DNA of 64,000 nucleotides from Balamuthia mandrillaris (lineage: Eukaryota > Discosea > Longamoebia > Balamuthiidae). The notes below the pieces were generated by a model. The model ran no database searches and was not told the DNA's origin. It saw only the letters and a program-made list of their open reading frames with translations. Location of the stretch: assembly GCA_031835245.1 (NCBI GenBank), contig JAVKOQ010000142.1:1-64000 (forward strand). Reading direction: 5' to 3'. Each line of letters starts with the position of its first letter. Position 1 is the first letter of the stretch. A program made the translations under genes and the position numbers. This document shows, piece by piece, positions 9,848 through 22,368 of the stretch.

Positions 9848-11095
9848 TTAACTCTCTATTCTCCTTCTTTTGCTCCTGCGAAGAGGTTGCTCGTTGTTAG
9901 CTTGTTGGACAGCAGCACCCTCCGGGATTGTTGCATGAAAGCAATCCCGAGCGAGTTTATGGTGGCCATAATCTATGGCGGCCTGGCTGGCTGTACGTCC
10001 ATCAAAGTCCTTAAGCGCTGGGTTCGCTCCTTGCTTTAGCAAGTATTCGGCTACTTCCCTGTGACCGTTACAGGCTGATGTCGTTGCAGTCAAGTCAGGC
10101 CTTATCTCTGAACGAAAAAGACCAACACAACAAAAGGTAAAAAGTAACGTACCTGCCCACCACAAAGCAGTTCTCCCATTATCCTTTTCTTTTTTGTCCA
10201 CAGCTTTTCTTAAAGCTACAGGGCGTTGGTTTGGTTGTTTGGAGATCCACATTAGCAGGGCAGAGTGGAACAGAGCATAAAGAAGAGAAAAAGAACAGAG
10301 ATTTAAAAGTCAAGAAGCATTACTTATGCCAGAGGCAGTGACATGTTCCACCAACAACTGCAACACTGGCAGGTGGCCATTCTTAGCGGCAGCAATGATA
10401 GGAGTGTTGCCAGCTGTATCTGTCTCCCATACAACTCCACCACGAAGTATCAGCTCCTTAACCACCTCTAATAGAAACCAAACGAGCAACACCGTTATCA
10501 GCCAATGGTGCTATGTGGAACCAAGAGAAAGCAGTAGAGAAAGAGCAAACGCATCGAACAGAGTGTACAGACCAGCATGACCGTGGGAGGAGGCCTCAAA
10601 AATGGGTGATTGCCATTGCTCGTTGTGAATGGAAGGACTCATATCATTGTCCAACAGGAAGCGTACCACATTCAGGTGGCCTTTGTCGCAGGCCTCATGC
10701 AGGTAAGCAGGTTCCTTCAGGAGGCGCTTGCGAAGGGCTTTGGTGGTGGAGAACCAACAGTGTTCCAGATGACGTAGCAGCCCGTTCGAAACGGCCCAAT
10801 AGCACTCCTCGTATGTGAAAAGGAGTGAGTTTTTGCGAGGGTCGTGACGAAAAATGTCTCGCCGCAGCTGCACCAGCTCTTTGCCAGTGGCGAAAAGGGC
10901 CTCGCGCCACGTAGTGTGAATGGGTTTTCGTTCCTCGTTGAACAACGAGCGGTATGCAGCTCGGCAGATGGATTCATCCCAACAAAGAGCATAAAAGTCA
11001 CGACAGGCCAAACTGGCATGGTGAAGATCCCGCAGTGAAGTGACCCTGGAAAATACGGCTATCCATAGCTCCGTCGGGAGCGCTCCCGCGTTCAT
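9848..11095 (-). CDS. F-box and ankyrin-repeat protein
   Basis: The N-terminus (ATG at 11095) is F-box-like: LPTELWIAVFSRVTSLRDL followed by ASLACRDFYALCWDE. The middle and C-terminal parts carry ankyrin repeats (HEACDKGHLNVVRFLLD, NTPIIAAAKNGHLPVLQLL, TSACNGHREVAEYLLKQG). The tail is basic (RRSKRRRIES). By family analogy it could be a substrate adaptor of an SCF ubiquitin ligase. At least three introns are visible, near 10493-10560, 10265-10320 and 10110-10160. It is divergently arranged with the costars gene, sharing a 209-base upstream region. Confidence 0.8.
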
Positions 11096-11304
11096 CTTTC
11101 TTCTTAAGCAGGCTTTATACTGTCAGCCCAGAGCGCTCTTCTGTCTTCTTCGGCTGATGGGTTTGCCGCTGATTTTCCGGCATAATAGGTTTTGGCGAGC
11201 ACCAAAATGCCTGTTTTTAACATAATTAGGAAAAAAAGATAACACCGAAAATAGCGTCTGTTCTGTGCTACGGGCAGAGCAGAGCAGAGTGAGACACACA
11301 CACA
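11096..11304. promoter_or_regulatory. Shared upstream region of divergent genes
   Basis: Only 209 bases separate the start codons of the F-box/ankyrin gene (minus) and the costars gene (plus), so both promoters must lie here or overlap the genes. No specific motif recognised. Confidence 0.5.
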
Positions 11305-11643
11305 ATGGCCGACTACGACGTGGACGAGGAAGTGAGGCTGGTGCAGAAGCACATGAAGCGCCTCTGCAAGAATAACAACGGAAAGCTCACGATCACTTTT
11401 GGCGAGTTCTTTTATGATGAGCAAGTCGAGCAAGTCTTTGAGTCTTTGGTGAGCCACAATCTTCCCCGATTCAACTTCTTTCTGTTTTTCATTAATCAAA
11501 AACAAAAATTGAAATTTTCAACTCCTTTGTAGGTGGGAAGCTTGAAGGCTGCCAAGAGAAGAGGAGTTATTGACTTTCCGGGACAGTTGTTGTTGATGCC
11601 AACGCACAAGGACGTGGAGCTCGTGCTTCTCAAGCCGGAGTAA
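11305..11643 (+). CDS. ABRACL: Costars-family protein (ABRACL-like)
   Basis: A small protein of 84 residues in two exons (11305-11448 and 11533-11643). The family's hallmark block is complete: GSLKAAKRRGVIDFPGQLL, followed by DVELVLLKPE. Costars proteins are related to the C-terminal domain of STARS and regulate actin organisation and motility in amoebae and animals. The intron is 84 bases with GT-AG ends and the phase closes exactly. The length is typical for the family. Confidence 0.93.
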
Positions 11644-11797
11644 TGCCTCATAGCAAATCGTTTGTGTAACGCTAGTGCGGCACGACAACTGAACAGATGA
11701 CGAAGCTTTTCTGCCAGACAGTTGACCAACTAGCTTTGTGTTCTTTTAAATCACGAAATCTCTTTGTTATCTTATTTTATTTTGCCGGAACAAGCTG

Positions 11798-13729
11798 CTA
11801 TCGCTGGTGCTCGTCGTCCACGCGTACTTCATCGCTGTGTTTTTCCGCTTCTTCCTCCTCGTCGTCTTCCTCCGTCAAGTCAATGCAGAGGATTGGTTGC
11901 GAAGCTGTAGCAGCAACAGGAGGCCGATCCTCCATAAGACTTGACTCTTGGCTGACAAGAAGAGAGCTGTCTTCCTCTTCCTCCATAAGGCTTGAATCTT
12001 GGCTGACAAGAAAGGAGCTGTCTTCCAGGTTGTCCTCAGCATCGTCCTCGTCGTTGGTTTCGTAGATTGAGTCGACAGCTTCGCTTGTGTTAATGCTAGT
12101 TATATCCACAACTGAATCGTCCTTCTCTTCTGTTTTATCCTCCGTGGCGTTAACCTTCACGTAACCCAGTTCCTTCTTTTCTGGTTCGGCTTCCTCATTT
12201 TGCTGTTGTTTGTTTTCTTCTTGTTTCATTTCATCTTCATCCGCCTCTCCATTTCCGTCTTCTTGCTTTTGCTTGTCCTCGTCGTTTTCCTGTTCTACTT
12301 TCTCTGCTTCGCTTTCTTCATCGATTTCCTCGTCTGACTCATCTTTCTCTATTTCTATCTCCTCTTCATTGCTCTTTTGTTTCTGCTTTTCTGGTTCCAG
12401 TTCCGCTTTAGGTTCTTCATTTTCTTCTTCATATATCTCACCTTCCACTTCATCTGGTTTTCTTTCTTCCCCTTTCGTTGAAAGGGTGGCAGAGGCATCG
12501 GAGACAAGCATTGGAGCAGGAACAAGGACAGGCGGGGAACCAGGAGGTGAACGTTGAGCATCAGCCTCAGGGTAGTCAAATCGTTGTTGATGATCAGCTT
12601 CGGTCTCACTCAGCAACTGATTGGGGTTTTCGTGCCTTTCAAAGTTGTCATCACTTATCATTTGCATCACCCGTTGCCGCTTTTTCTCTGGCTCTGGCTC
12701 TGTCTCTGTCTTCTGCTGGATTACACGAGAGGGCTCGTGCTTTCGTTTCATCACCACCTGCCAAGTTAACGCCGGTTGTGCGTCGTTCACTGTATCAGAG
12801 TGCGAATCGGAAGAGATAGATGAATGTGCAGGAGTGGTAAAGGTAGAGGTAGAAGCAGATGAAGAAGGAAGAGGAGAAGGAGGAGGATGAGGAGGAGGAG
12901 GAGGAGGAGGAGAAGAAGAAGATGCCGCTTTTGGGCGCGTGTTTATGCTTAGCGGTAACAGCAAGTCCTCGGGATGGAGTATGAGTTGGTGGGCGTGCAC
13001 CCATTCCAACCATTCCTTCCAGTGAGGGTCATGAAGAAGAGTCTGCTCATGGCCGACCACGATTAGTCCTCTCCTTGATCGCGTGATGGCAACGTTTAAC
13101 CGCCGCCAGTCCTTGAGAAAGCCCACTTTACCCTTGTTGTTAGCTCGGACGGCGCTGAAAATGATGACTTCTTTCTCCCTTCCCTGAAAGCCATCTACAG
13201 AGCTTATGTTGAGCTTGTGATAGACGTCTCCCCTCCGCACACCCCCTCGCGATGTGAATTTGTCAGTCAACATCTTCACTTGGCCGTTATAGGCAGTCAC
13301 AATTCCTATCTTGGACATGACTGGTTTGTCGAAGAACTCTTGCTCCCAGTCCCGTCCCACAACCGATTTCATATTCTCTTCTACCTCCTCCTCTTCTCGT
13401 TCTTTGCTTCCATTGCCTCTGCGTTTTGCTGTGGAGCAGTAATACCGCCGAAACATGTCAACTATATCAACAACCACGCTAGCCTCTTTCTCGTTGTATT
13501 TGGACATGCCGCTGGTGGTGGTTTCCTCCTTGCCATCACTAACATGCACGAAAGCAACCGGGATGCTTGGATCCGGCCAAGGAAAAGCGGACGGAGCTTC
13601 TCTGTCTTGAGCTGTAACACCATCTTGCAGTCTGCCCTCGTAGAAATGCCGGCTCGGGAACTGTGATAGCATTGGGTGCATCCTACAATTGTTATCTCCA
13701 TAGTTAGCAACAGTCAAAGAAGAACAACT

Positions 13730-13770
<41 letters not shown>

Positions 13771-14689
13771 GGGGAAAGCATCCACAAACCGATATTGAAT
13801 CTCAAGCATGTGAGTGGTGATACCCAGTTTAATGAGGCGAGAAAAAAGACTTTCTCCAAGGCCGCCTTCCTGTCCTTTTGGTGATATCACGGTTGGCGGC
13901 AGTTGGAAGTGGTCACCCATCAGGACTACGTGCTTTGAACCATGCACCAGAGGACATAAGCTGGCTGGTTCTGTTGCTTGTGTAGACTCTAGGGTAGGAA
14001 GTACGAATGTGTCTGTTAATATACACAGAATGGCTTTCACAAGGATGACTTGTGGGTTTACCGTCAAGGATAACAATAGGAAATTGGCGATTCCGGAGCA
14101 ACTCGTGCCCTGCGCCAATACAAGTGGCGCAGATAACTTGAGCGCCATCTAGAATCTCCTTTGCTATTCTGCTCTCTAATTCCTTCAATTTGGCCCAAGT
14201 ACTCTGTAAATCCATATGTGCAATATTCCTTTTTGAAGTGAAAAGGTTAGAGCTCTTAACGGTAGCTTTACTCTTCAATTGTGAAACCAAAGCATCGTAC
14301 TTGGCGCTGTCTTTTAACTCAGGAATTTGGTTTGAAAGTTCTACGGTGCGATCGCGTAGTTTAGTCAGCTCCGCAGTACGAGGATGTGCTAGGATTTGAG
14401 CATCCAAGCTCAGCCCACGCAGCTCTTCTCTTACTTTAACAGGTCTGCCAACGCGAAGGGCACGTATGCCAAAATCGGAGAGTCCTTGCAAAAGGTTATC
14501 CACTGCGACATTGGTATCAGCGGTACAGAGTACCGGTACTCTGCTCTTGCATAAATGGACCAACAGCCGCATCAAATGGATCGCCGTGAAGGTTTTTCCT
14601 GCATTGCAATGCAGAGCGATAAAGGGATAAGATGAGATGGGAATTGAACATTAGGACATAATCTGGGACAGGAATGATAGAGTTGTGTT

Positions 14690-14734
<45 letters not shown>

Positions 14735-15804
14735 CGGGAGAAGAACGAACCAGTGCCGGGTGGGCCTTGGATGAGGGTAAGCCGCCGCGTGAGCACGCTT
14801 CTGATAACTTGGCGTTGGCTATCGTTCAACCGCCACGTGTCAAAGTCGGGCGGAAAGTTGCTTTTCTTGTAATATTCAGAGAGACCTTCAGGGGGTTTTG
14901 CAGCTGCTGCCTTGTAGTCGTTGCCCCAAACGTTTCCGAGTATGATGTTTCTAAGAAGCGTTCCTCCCATCATCACTTCTTTCTTGGAAGAACTAGCACT
15001 AGAAGAAGAAGCGGCACGACTGTTGCTGCTGCTAGATGCACTTGAAGTGGAGGAAGAACCGCTTTTACTTTGGCTGCTGCTGCTGCTTCCACCACGGCAA
15101 CTTTCTCCACTGTTAGTAGACACTGAGTTCTCGGGTATCACTTCGTTGGAGGTAAAGATGGCCAAGGCTTCCATCATACGGTCGTGCGTAACTCTATTGG
15201 CTCCTTTGTCCATTCTCTTGGCATTACAGTCATCGCATGATGGTTGTACAGGTCTTTAATACGGATTTCCACAACCAGAGCAAAAAGTCAAGAAGAAGTC
15301 TGCAACGAACCCATGTACCGAATGTTAGCTCTCGTGGTAGGTCCCGCACCACAATGTTGATGTAAGTGGTCTTCTTTTCCAACACAGTACCGTCCACCGT
15401 TCGTTCTGACAATGGATCATCTCTGCTCAGTACCACCTGAGTAAGTCAGCAGTTAGCGCGATTAGTCCCGTTTCCTCCGCCATCAGTGAGGAAAGCAAAA
15501 GAGCGGCGAAAACAAACAAAAGAAGGAGCAAAAGAGCGCAGCAGACCATGTCGCCTTGCGAAAAGCGGTGATAGGGAAGCTCTGTGGCGCGCTGCGGAGT
15601 CAACCGCACGATGCGCTCATTAAAAAGCGAACCCTTGTGTTTGGCAACAAGCGAGAACAGTGTAATTCCCTCTCTTTGCAGCCGCTGCGTGCCCCATTTA
15701 CGCAGCCGTTCGTGCATCTGTGCCATGTCCTCTTCCAACTCGTACGTCAACAACGTAGCAAACCGGTCGTAGTATTCCTTTTATCTCCGAAGATAAGAGA
15801 AGGA

Positions 15805-15849
<45 letters not shown>

Positions 15850-16214
15850 CAAAGGGAAGGAGGAGACTTACCTTTTGTTTCTTGACAAGAGAGCTGCTGA
15901 GGACGCGTGGCGGCTCTGCTGAGGCGGAGTTACCCTGTCAATCATTTACAGTGAGTTACACTCGATACCCCAAAAATACTGAAGTAACAGTGACAACATA
16001 CGGAGAGTTCTCGCGAGGTGCCTTGTCCGCGTATGAAACTTTTGCGGTCCGAATAGGAAGGAGGAGCCATGGCCCGTCGCCCTCTGCCCCCACCTCCGCC
16101 TCTTCCCTCGCCACCCTCGCCACCACTACCACGCGTTCTCCCTCGTCCTCTGCCTCGAAAAACACCACCCCCATCACTGCCACCGGTAGAAGCACCACCC
16201 CCGCGAGCTGCCAT
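11798..16214 (-). CDS. Superfamily 1 helicase, UPF1-like, SMUBP-2/IGHMBP2-related
   Basis: A DNA/RNA helicase in about eight exons. The N-terminus (ATG 16214) is an RGG-rich, RNA-binding-like tail ending at a donor at 16001; the next exon is about 15871-15930. The block around LQREGITLFSLVAKHKGS resembles the N-terminal domain of SMUBP-2. Helicase motifs follow in order: I LTLIQGPPGTG, Ia CTADTNVAVDNLL, II region with VVLMGDHFQLPPTV, IV IGIVTAYNGQVKML, V SSVDGFQGREKEV and VI RRLNVAITRSRRGL. The Q-type motif precedes (LNDSQRQVIRSVL). The last exon (from about 13690) extends into a roughly 370-residue acidic, Ser/Glu-rich tail with a repeated SSLLVSQESSLMEE-like unit. Three introns contain GA runs on the plus strand. 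The call to SF1 is secure; the SMUBP-2 subfamily is probable. Confidence 0.88.
13733..13767. repeat. GA microsatellite in helicase intron
   Basis: Uninterrupted GA dinucleotides, CT on the coding (minus) strand, just inside the intron before the final exon. Confidence 0.85.
14692..14731. repeat. GA microsatellite in helicase intron
   Basis: About 19 GA units directly after the exon carrying the Walker A motif; CT on the coding strand. Confidence 0.85.
15809..15846. repeat. GA microsatellite in helicase intron
   Basis: About 19 GA units inside the short intron between the second and third coding exons of the helicase; CT on the coding strand. Confidence 0.85.
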
Positions 16215-16708
16215 CCTCACAGATGGCAACAACTTGGGGTGGGTTGTTGGCAGCGTTTCTTCTTCTTGCTTTTTTGCGCTTGTTTTTTTTGGCTGGATTT
16301 TTTTTTCATTCATTTGTTATCGCGTCGTCACGGATGCGCTGCACACGTGTGCTCGGAAGATTGGACCAATGGAATAAAAGAACTGTTTAGCGGAAGATCG
16401 ATGTAGATCAGAGAGAAAAACCGCCAACAAAAAAAGAAAGAAAAAGAAATCATTGCAGCGGCGGCGGCAAAAAGGAACGGTTGTACGCACGCACTCACCT
16501 TCAGGAGCTTACCTGCCTTTTGAGGTGGCGCTTTTTTTTTTTGTTTTGTTTTGCACACACAAGTCAGTTTGGCAGGGACCCAGTTACGGTATCGTTAGTA
16601 GGACGAAGAAGAGCTAGCGCTACTTTTTTTTTTCTTGAAAAAAAAATTGGTAGTGCAGAAGATCGTTGAGAAAGAAGGGCAGAAACAGAAAGAATCCACA
16701 CACAAAAA
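16215..16708. promoter_or_regulatory. Shared upstream region of helicase and syntaxin genes
   Basis: A 494-base region between two divergent start codons. It has T and A homopolymer runs (about 16530-16545 and 16625-16647) and no coding region I can support. Confidence 0.5.
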
Positions 16709-17946
16709 ATGAACGACAGGATGAAGGAGTTCTTGGAGGCCACTGCCTCGAGCGGCAGTGTGTCTGAGTCAGACATTGAAATGACGCCAAGGGGCAGCGA
16801 CCGCGAGCTCCCTGAAGAAGAGCTGGAGAAGATGGACGAGCTCAAGGATTTCTTGAAGGACATCGAAGAGATGAAAGAAGACATGCAGTTTCTCACCAAG
16901 AACCTCGTCACCTTGAAACGCCTCTTTGCCGACATTCTCACCACGACAAGCACTGAACAAATAAAGAGTAAGCCATCCTCTCTGTTTGCTTTAGCCTCAA
17001 GTTTTTTGTTGGCTGCCTCGGTTTTCGGCCGTCCCTAACTCGCTTATTTAAAAAAAGAATTGAAAAGGGACGCAAGCAAGATCAGAGAAGAAATGGACAA
17101 CACCGCGCAAGAGATGAGAGTGGCGCTGAAAAGAATCCGCAAGGAGAACGACCAGTTCACCAAGGAACACAACAACGACCCCTCCTTGTGCCGCATTCGA
17201 GTGAACATGCACGGCTCTGTCGTGCGGAAGTTTATGGACCTCATGAGCGAGTACCAGCTCGCCCTCACCGAAGCTGACTCTCAGTCCAGGAAAGCCATTT
17301 TGCGGCAAGTCAAGCTGGGTTTGTTCTCTTTGTCTCTCTATCTCTTCATTCTCTCTCTCTGTTGTTTTTTTTTTTGTTTCATGCTTCTTGGTCATTTGTT
17401 TTGTTGTACTGACTTGCGTATGACCACAGTGAAGCCAGACGCAACTCAAGAGGAACTGGATGAGATTCTAGAGCAAAGCCCAGATGCTGCTGAAGCCATC
17501 TTTCAAAGGCAGATCATGGAGGACCGAAAGCATGAGGATGCCGTCCACGCATTAGACTTCCTAAAGGAGAAACAGAACGACATCAAAAACCTGGAAAAAA
17601 GCATTGTGGAGCTGCAGCAACTTTTCATGGACATGTCCATCCTTGTTGAAACGCAGGGCGACCTTATCGACCAGATCGAGCACAGCGTATCTCAGACCAA
17701 GGCGTACACCGAGACAGCTGTTAAAGACTTGGCTATTTCTGAAAAGCGGCAGTGCATGGCTAGAAGGGTAACGCTTCTCTTGCTGTAATTCTTTTTTAAC
17801 TTGTTTGCTCTCTTTCTCTATCTTACATTCTGTTCTAAACACGACAGAGACAAATCTGCATACTAGTACTGTGCATAGTGTTGATTGTGGTCGTAATAGC
17901 AGTAGCCGGCATATTGGGAGGTATCATTCCAACAAGTACCTCCTAA
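16709..17946 (+). CDS. Syntaxin-like Qa-SNARE
   Basis: A tail-anchored t-SNARE of 318 residues in four exons: 16709-16967, 17058-17318, 17430-17767 and 17848-17946. All phases close. The N-terminal half has heptad-rich helices consistent with an Habc domain. The SNARE motif spans the third exon, with the ionic-layer Gln in the LVETQGDLIDQIE segment. The last exon encodes a single C-terminal membrane helix (ICILVLCIVLIVVVIAVAG) and a short lumenal tail. Sso1/syntaxin-1-type plasma-membrane fusion is the likely role; assignment to a particular compartment is inference. Confidence 0.92.
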
Positions 17947-18330
17947 CCGCTGCCACTCCTATTCAACCAACCAAAAAAGCAAACAAGCAAAGGATGATAG
18001 CGCCTCTTTTTGCTTTGCCCTCCTTCACACCTCTCTTTTTTTTTTTTTCAACCTCTCCTTTCTCTCTTAAAAGTGCAGAGGTGCTGCTAAGGAACTGATC
18101 TCTTTTTAAAACGATTTTTTAATATCTTGATGCACATAAATATCACTTGCCAAACTTTTGCTGTGGCCACCCTCCTCCTGCTCACACGTGTGTTGATTAT
18201 TGATAGAACAAATGATTGAAGGTACAATGCCCCACTAGCAGCAGCCACAGTAAAACGCTGTATTTATATCAGAAGGCAGAGGAAAGAAGCAGACAAGGGA
18301 TGACGAAGAATTGCATGGATGGATATCACC
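17947..18330. other. Intergenic region between convergent genes
   Basis: Short sequence between the syntaxin stop and the stop of the opposite-strand gene, with a T run at 18039-18049. No gene seen. Confidence 0.5.
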
Positions 18331-19588
18331 TCATCCTTCCAGAACAGAGCTACGAAAAGCTTCCTCACAGCGATGAAGGCAGTCAATAAAATACCGCTTG
18401 TTGGTAATGGCTTTTGTTGGCTGCACTTTTACCATGTAAAGATCCAACGCTTCCTTCAACCCAACGCTTTCTGAAGATTCTGCTCTCACCACAAGACAGC
18501 AAAGTAAGTATCAAATCATCGTAGAACTTGATAGCAAGAAGAAGAAGAAGAACAAGAACAAAGAACAAGAAGAACAAGAAGGAGAAGAACAAGAACAAGA
18601 ACAAGAGGAAGAAGAGGAAGAAGAGAAGAAGCGAATGAGGGAATCAAAGATACTAACCGACATTACGGATGTCGATAATATTGGAGGAAGAAGCAGTGGA
18701 ACCGGTCATGATGTTGTCATCAAAGAAGATGTGATGGACCGTCTTGTCTTCTGGCTGTACCAGGAGTAACTTGCCCGTCGTTATGCTCTCATTATTGTTG
18801 CCCCACCTTTACCATTGAGAGAAAAATAAAAATAAAATAAAATTTCAGTGGTGAGACTGGAGAACGCAGTAGGAAATGGAGATCAGGAAACAAACCAGGG
18901 ATAATAGTCCCGGATGGCGATAGTAGCTCCGCTGAGACCTACACTGTATGCCTTGCTGTTCAGGTAGTCATGAATAGCAGTAAACCCTTCGTAGATGTCG
19001 CATTTGTCCTTGTACTTGTCATCCTCGTAGAATGCAAGGCCTTTCTCGTGAGGGTGTACTGTATCGGTAGTTCCCATCACTAGCGCTGTGCCTTGCTCCC
19101 CTCTATAAAAACATCCAAATCCTTTCTCATCCTTCAACTGTGTGGGGGTTTTTGTTAGGAACAGAGAAGATTGAAAGAAGGAGAGAGAACGAAGGAGAGA
19201 GAGAGAGAGAGAGAGAGAGGAGTTTAAAGAAGAAAAAAAGAAAGAAAAAACAAAAACAAAATAATAGATTCGAATACACACTCTAATATCAGGACCACCC
19301 ATTTGACTTCCATCCAAACACACATCAGGATAAAAGGGATGCTGGCCCTCGCAAAACTTGTTGAACTCTTCCACAACCTTCGCACAATTGTAATTGAGTT
19401 AGTATAAAACAAAAAGAAATGAGGCACGAAAAGAAAACAAGGACAACATACCTTTTCAAGGTCGGTACCAAAACTACGGAATACTATGAGGAACGGTTGC
19501 TTCAGCATCACCAAATGTAAAATTAGTTCAAAGAAAGCTGGTATGATATAATGCTATACTCATGGTGTCAATAACTTTCTCCATTATT

Positions 19589-19626
<38 letters not shown>

Positions 19627-20111
19627 AGACCTGTTTGCCTTCCTCTGCTGCCAAACTCTGAAATAGGTTGTCGTAATACTTGCGAAAGGCTTGGCCAGGA
19701 GAACCCTCCAAAGTAAATTTGCGAGTAAGATCATGTCTCTTTCGCTTGAGTTCACGTACGCGGGCCGCCCGTTCTTCCGCACTCTCTCCTTCAACCTCTT
19801 CTGGAAAGGGATGCAACTGCAATTGACCCTTAGTACAGAATAAAGTTGAAGAGACAAGAGAACAGCGAACGCGGACAGAGGAAGAAAGAGAATATAGGGG
19901 AATAGCCAACAGAGAGAAAATGAATATGATAGCAAGAAGGGTGTACTTGTTCAACATAGTCGTGGTAGCTGCCCACATCTGCCTCGGCAGGTTTTTCCAG
20001 GTTAAGTGTCTCTGAGACCGGCCGCCACACACCAGTCTCTGGGTCGACCTTTCCCCAAGCCACCTCCGCAATGATCGAGTTCAACATGTCTTCCGTGGTC
20101 CTCCCTACCAC

Positions 20112-20143
<32 letters not shown>

Positions 20144-20478
20144 AAAGTTAAACCACAACCAAAAAAAGACGACGGTCGCACGACTTCAAACTTGAAAAAA
20201 AAAAAAGAAACATATATACTACCAGCAACAGGATCAGCTATAACGATTGTCTTGTTGATGTCGAAATGGAGGACGAGAGTGGGCGGAGGAAGAGCGGAGT
20301 TCACGTCCGAGAAAGAAGAACTTGCAGAGGCAGTGGTGGAGCCGCCAGGCTCCGGTGAGGAGGAGGCAGAAGGAGGCAGCAAGCCGTTGCTGGAGCTACG
20401 CCTCATGATGGAGTCAATGGCGCCAAGGCCGCTGTCTGACCTCGCCCTTTTCTTGATGATAGCGTCCACTTCTTCCAT
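18331..20478 (-). CDS. HAD-like protein with altered first motif, function unknown
   Basis: A multi-exon gene starting with ATG 20478. After a low-complexity Ser/Pro N-terminus, the motif LVLHFDINKTIVIAD resembles HAD phosphohydrolase motif I (DxDxT), but with Asn at the second Asp (D-I-N-K-T). Near the C-terminus VHHIFFDDNI resembles HAD motif IV. Between them are conserved-looking blocks such as GVWRPVSETLNLEKP, RKYYDNLFQSL, FRSFGTDLEKV and KGFGCFYRGEQGTALVMG. Exon 1 ends at 20223. GA microsatellites lie in introns at 19196-19219 and 19593-19622. I cannot name a characterised homologue. The Asn change could mean a non-phosphatase role, though some HAD proteins tolerate variation here. Confidence 0.7.
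20110..20142. repeat. Poly-A run in intron
   Basis: About 30 consecutive A on the plus strand, so poly-T on the coding strand of the HAD-like gene, within its first intron. Confidence 0.8.
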
Positions 20479-20928
20479 GGTCCTTTCTTTTTTGTTTTTT
20501 TTTTTGTTTTTGTTTTTTTTTTTTTTTTACAAATGGTTTGAAAATGTTACCACTATTATAGTTGTTGCACCGTAAAACCAAAACTTCTTTCTTACCGATA
20601 CAAAATACAACAAAATACAACAGATAAAAACAGCAAAGCAGAGGAGCACACCAACAACAGAACACGTTTTCTTCTCTGTTCAACACTCACCTTACGCTCG
20701 TCCTTATTATCGCTTCCGCCTCTTTTTTTTTTTCTTTTCGTTGTTTATTATTTTGTTTTTTGTGCTTCCATAATAAAAAAGGTTAACTGCGTTTGGATTT
20801 TTCCTTTCTGCGAAGTACCGAGCCCCGATCGACTAACGATCTATGATGTCACTCAACCAACCAATAATCAGAGAGGCATATTACAAATAAACGCAACAAG
20901 CAGAAGACAGAAAACAAAAGAAAAGGGG
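20479..20928. promoter_or_regulatory. Shared upstream region of divergent genes
   Basis: A 450-base region between the HAD-like gene (minus) and the amidohydrolase gene (plus). Contains T runs at about 20511-20527 and 20723-20734 and no supported gene. Confidence 0.45.
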
Positions 20929-21748
20929 ATGCAGCTGTTGGCGAAGAAGCTTGGTGGCAACTGGAAAGAGGATCCGGCAGACTTGCTCTCAGGGCTCAGC
21001 GAGGAGGCAAAAAAGCTGGTAGAACAAGCATGGGAGGATATCGGTAACCTTTGCTCAGTTTCACTCCCTCCCGAACCTGCCCGTTGACAGACCTGACGAG
21101 CCGCACAATATTGTGCCATTTGTTGGCTCTCTTCTTCTGTATGTTTTAGATGATACAGTCTATGACCATCACACTCATGTGGGAGGAAGCGGCCACGGGG
21201 ATAGCGGTTGCTCCCTTCACGAAGACCTGAGCAAGCCGATAAGGCACCCTTTACGTCGCGTGAAGTTTCATGTGTTCATGAAGGGAGCTGCCGTGGATGA
21301 CCTTCAAGACATTGATGGCAGTTACATCCGCCGCTTGATTAGCCTACTGGAACATACACCTCGACCGTTAAAGATCTTCATCTTTGCCATGGAGCATTGG
21401 TATAACCCTGACGGCACGTGAGTAGCTTTTCATTTGTTTGTCTGTCTGCTTTTATTGTGTTCGTATGTTTGTTTTTCCATTTTTTAACGTTTTGTCGTTT
21501 AGGAAGCGAGAAGATAGGACAGGAATCCACGTGCCCAACGACTACATCTTTTCGCTTAGCGACCGCCATCCCCAATACTTTGAGCCGGTGCCCTCCATCC
21601 ACCCCTACCGCCCTGATGCCCTTCAGGAACTCAAACGATGCTACAAGAAGGGCGCACGATTAATCAAATGGCTTCCAAACTCCATGGGAATGGATCCAGC
21701 AGATGGTTATTTTTTCTCCTTCCTCCCTTCTCTCTCTCTCTCCCCTCT

Positions 21749-21792
<44 letters not shown>

Positions 21793-21967
21793 ATTTAACT
21801 CGATCGGTTGGATGAACAAAAAAGAACGATGCGATCTCTTCTATGACAAAATGAAAAAGTATGGGATGGTTTTGCTTTCCCATACTGGAGCTGAACATAC
21901 CGTTGATGCCTACATGAAGCAAAACCTTGGTAATCCTTTACGCCTGCGAAGGTATGCATACCTCATT

Positions 21968-22012
<45 letters not shown>

Positions 22013-22326
22013 CTCACGTCTCACATCATATCTATCCACCCGTCTTATCCATTATGTTTCTTTGCTTCTTATTTTGCAGGCCATTGGATAGAGGGGTACA
22101 AGTAGTAGCTGCACACTGCGCAAGCGAAGGCAAAGCCGAGGATCTTGACGATCCGAAGAAGCCAGTTGTCTCCGCATTTAAACTGTTTCTCAGAATGATG
22201 GACGAAGAAAAGTACGACGGACTTTTGTTTGGCGACATATCAGCTTGTGTTGCCTTTAAGCGAATAGGCAGCCCTTTGGCCACTATCATTGATCGCACTG
22301 ACCTACATCCTCGCCTTCGTTTAGTT

Positions 22327-22368
<42 letters not shown>

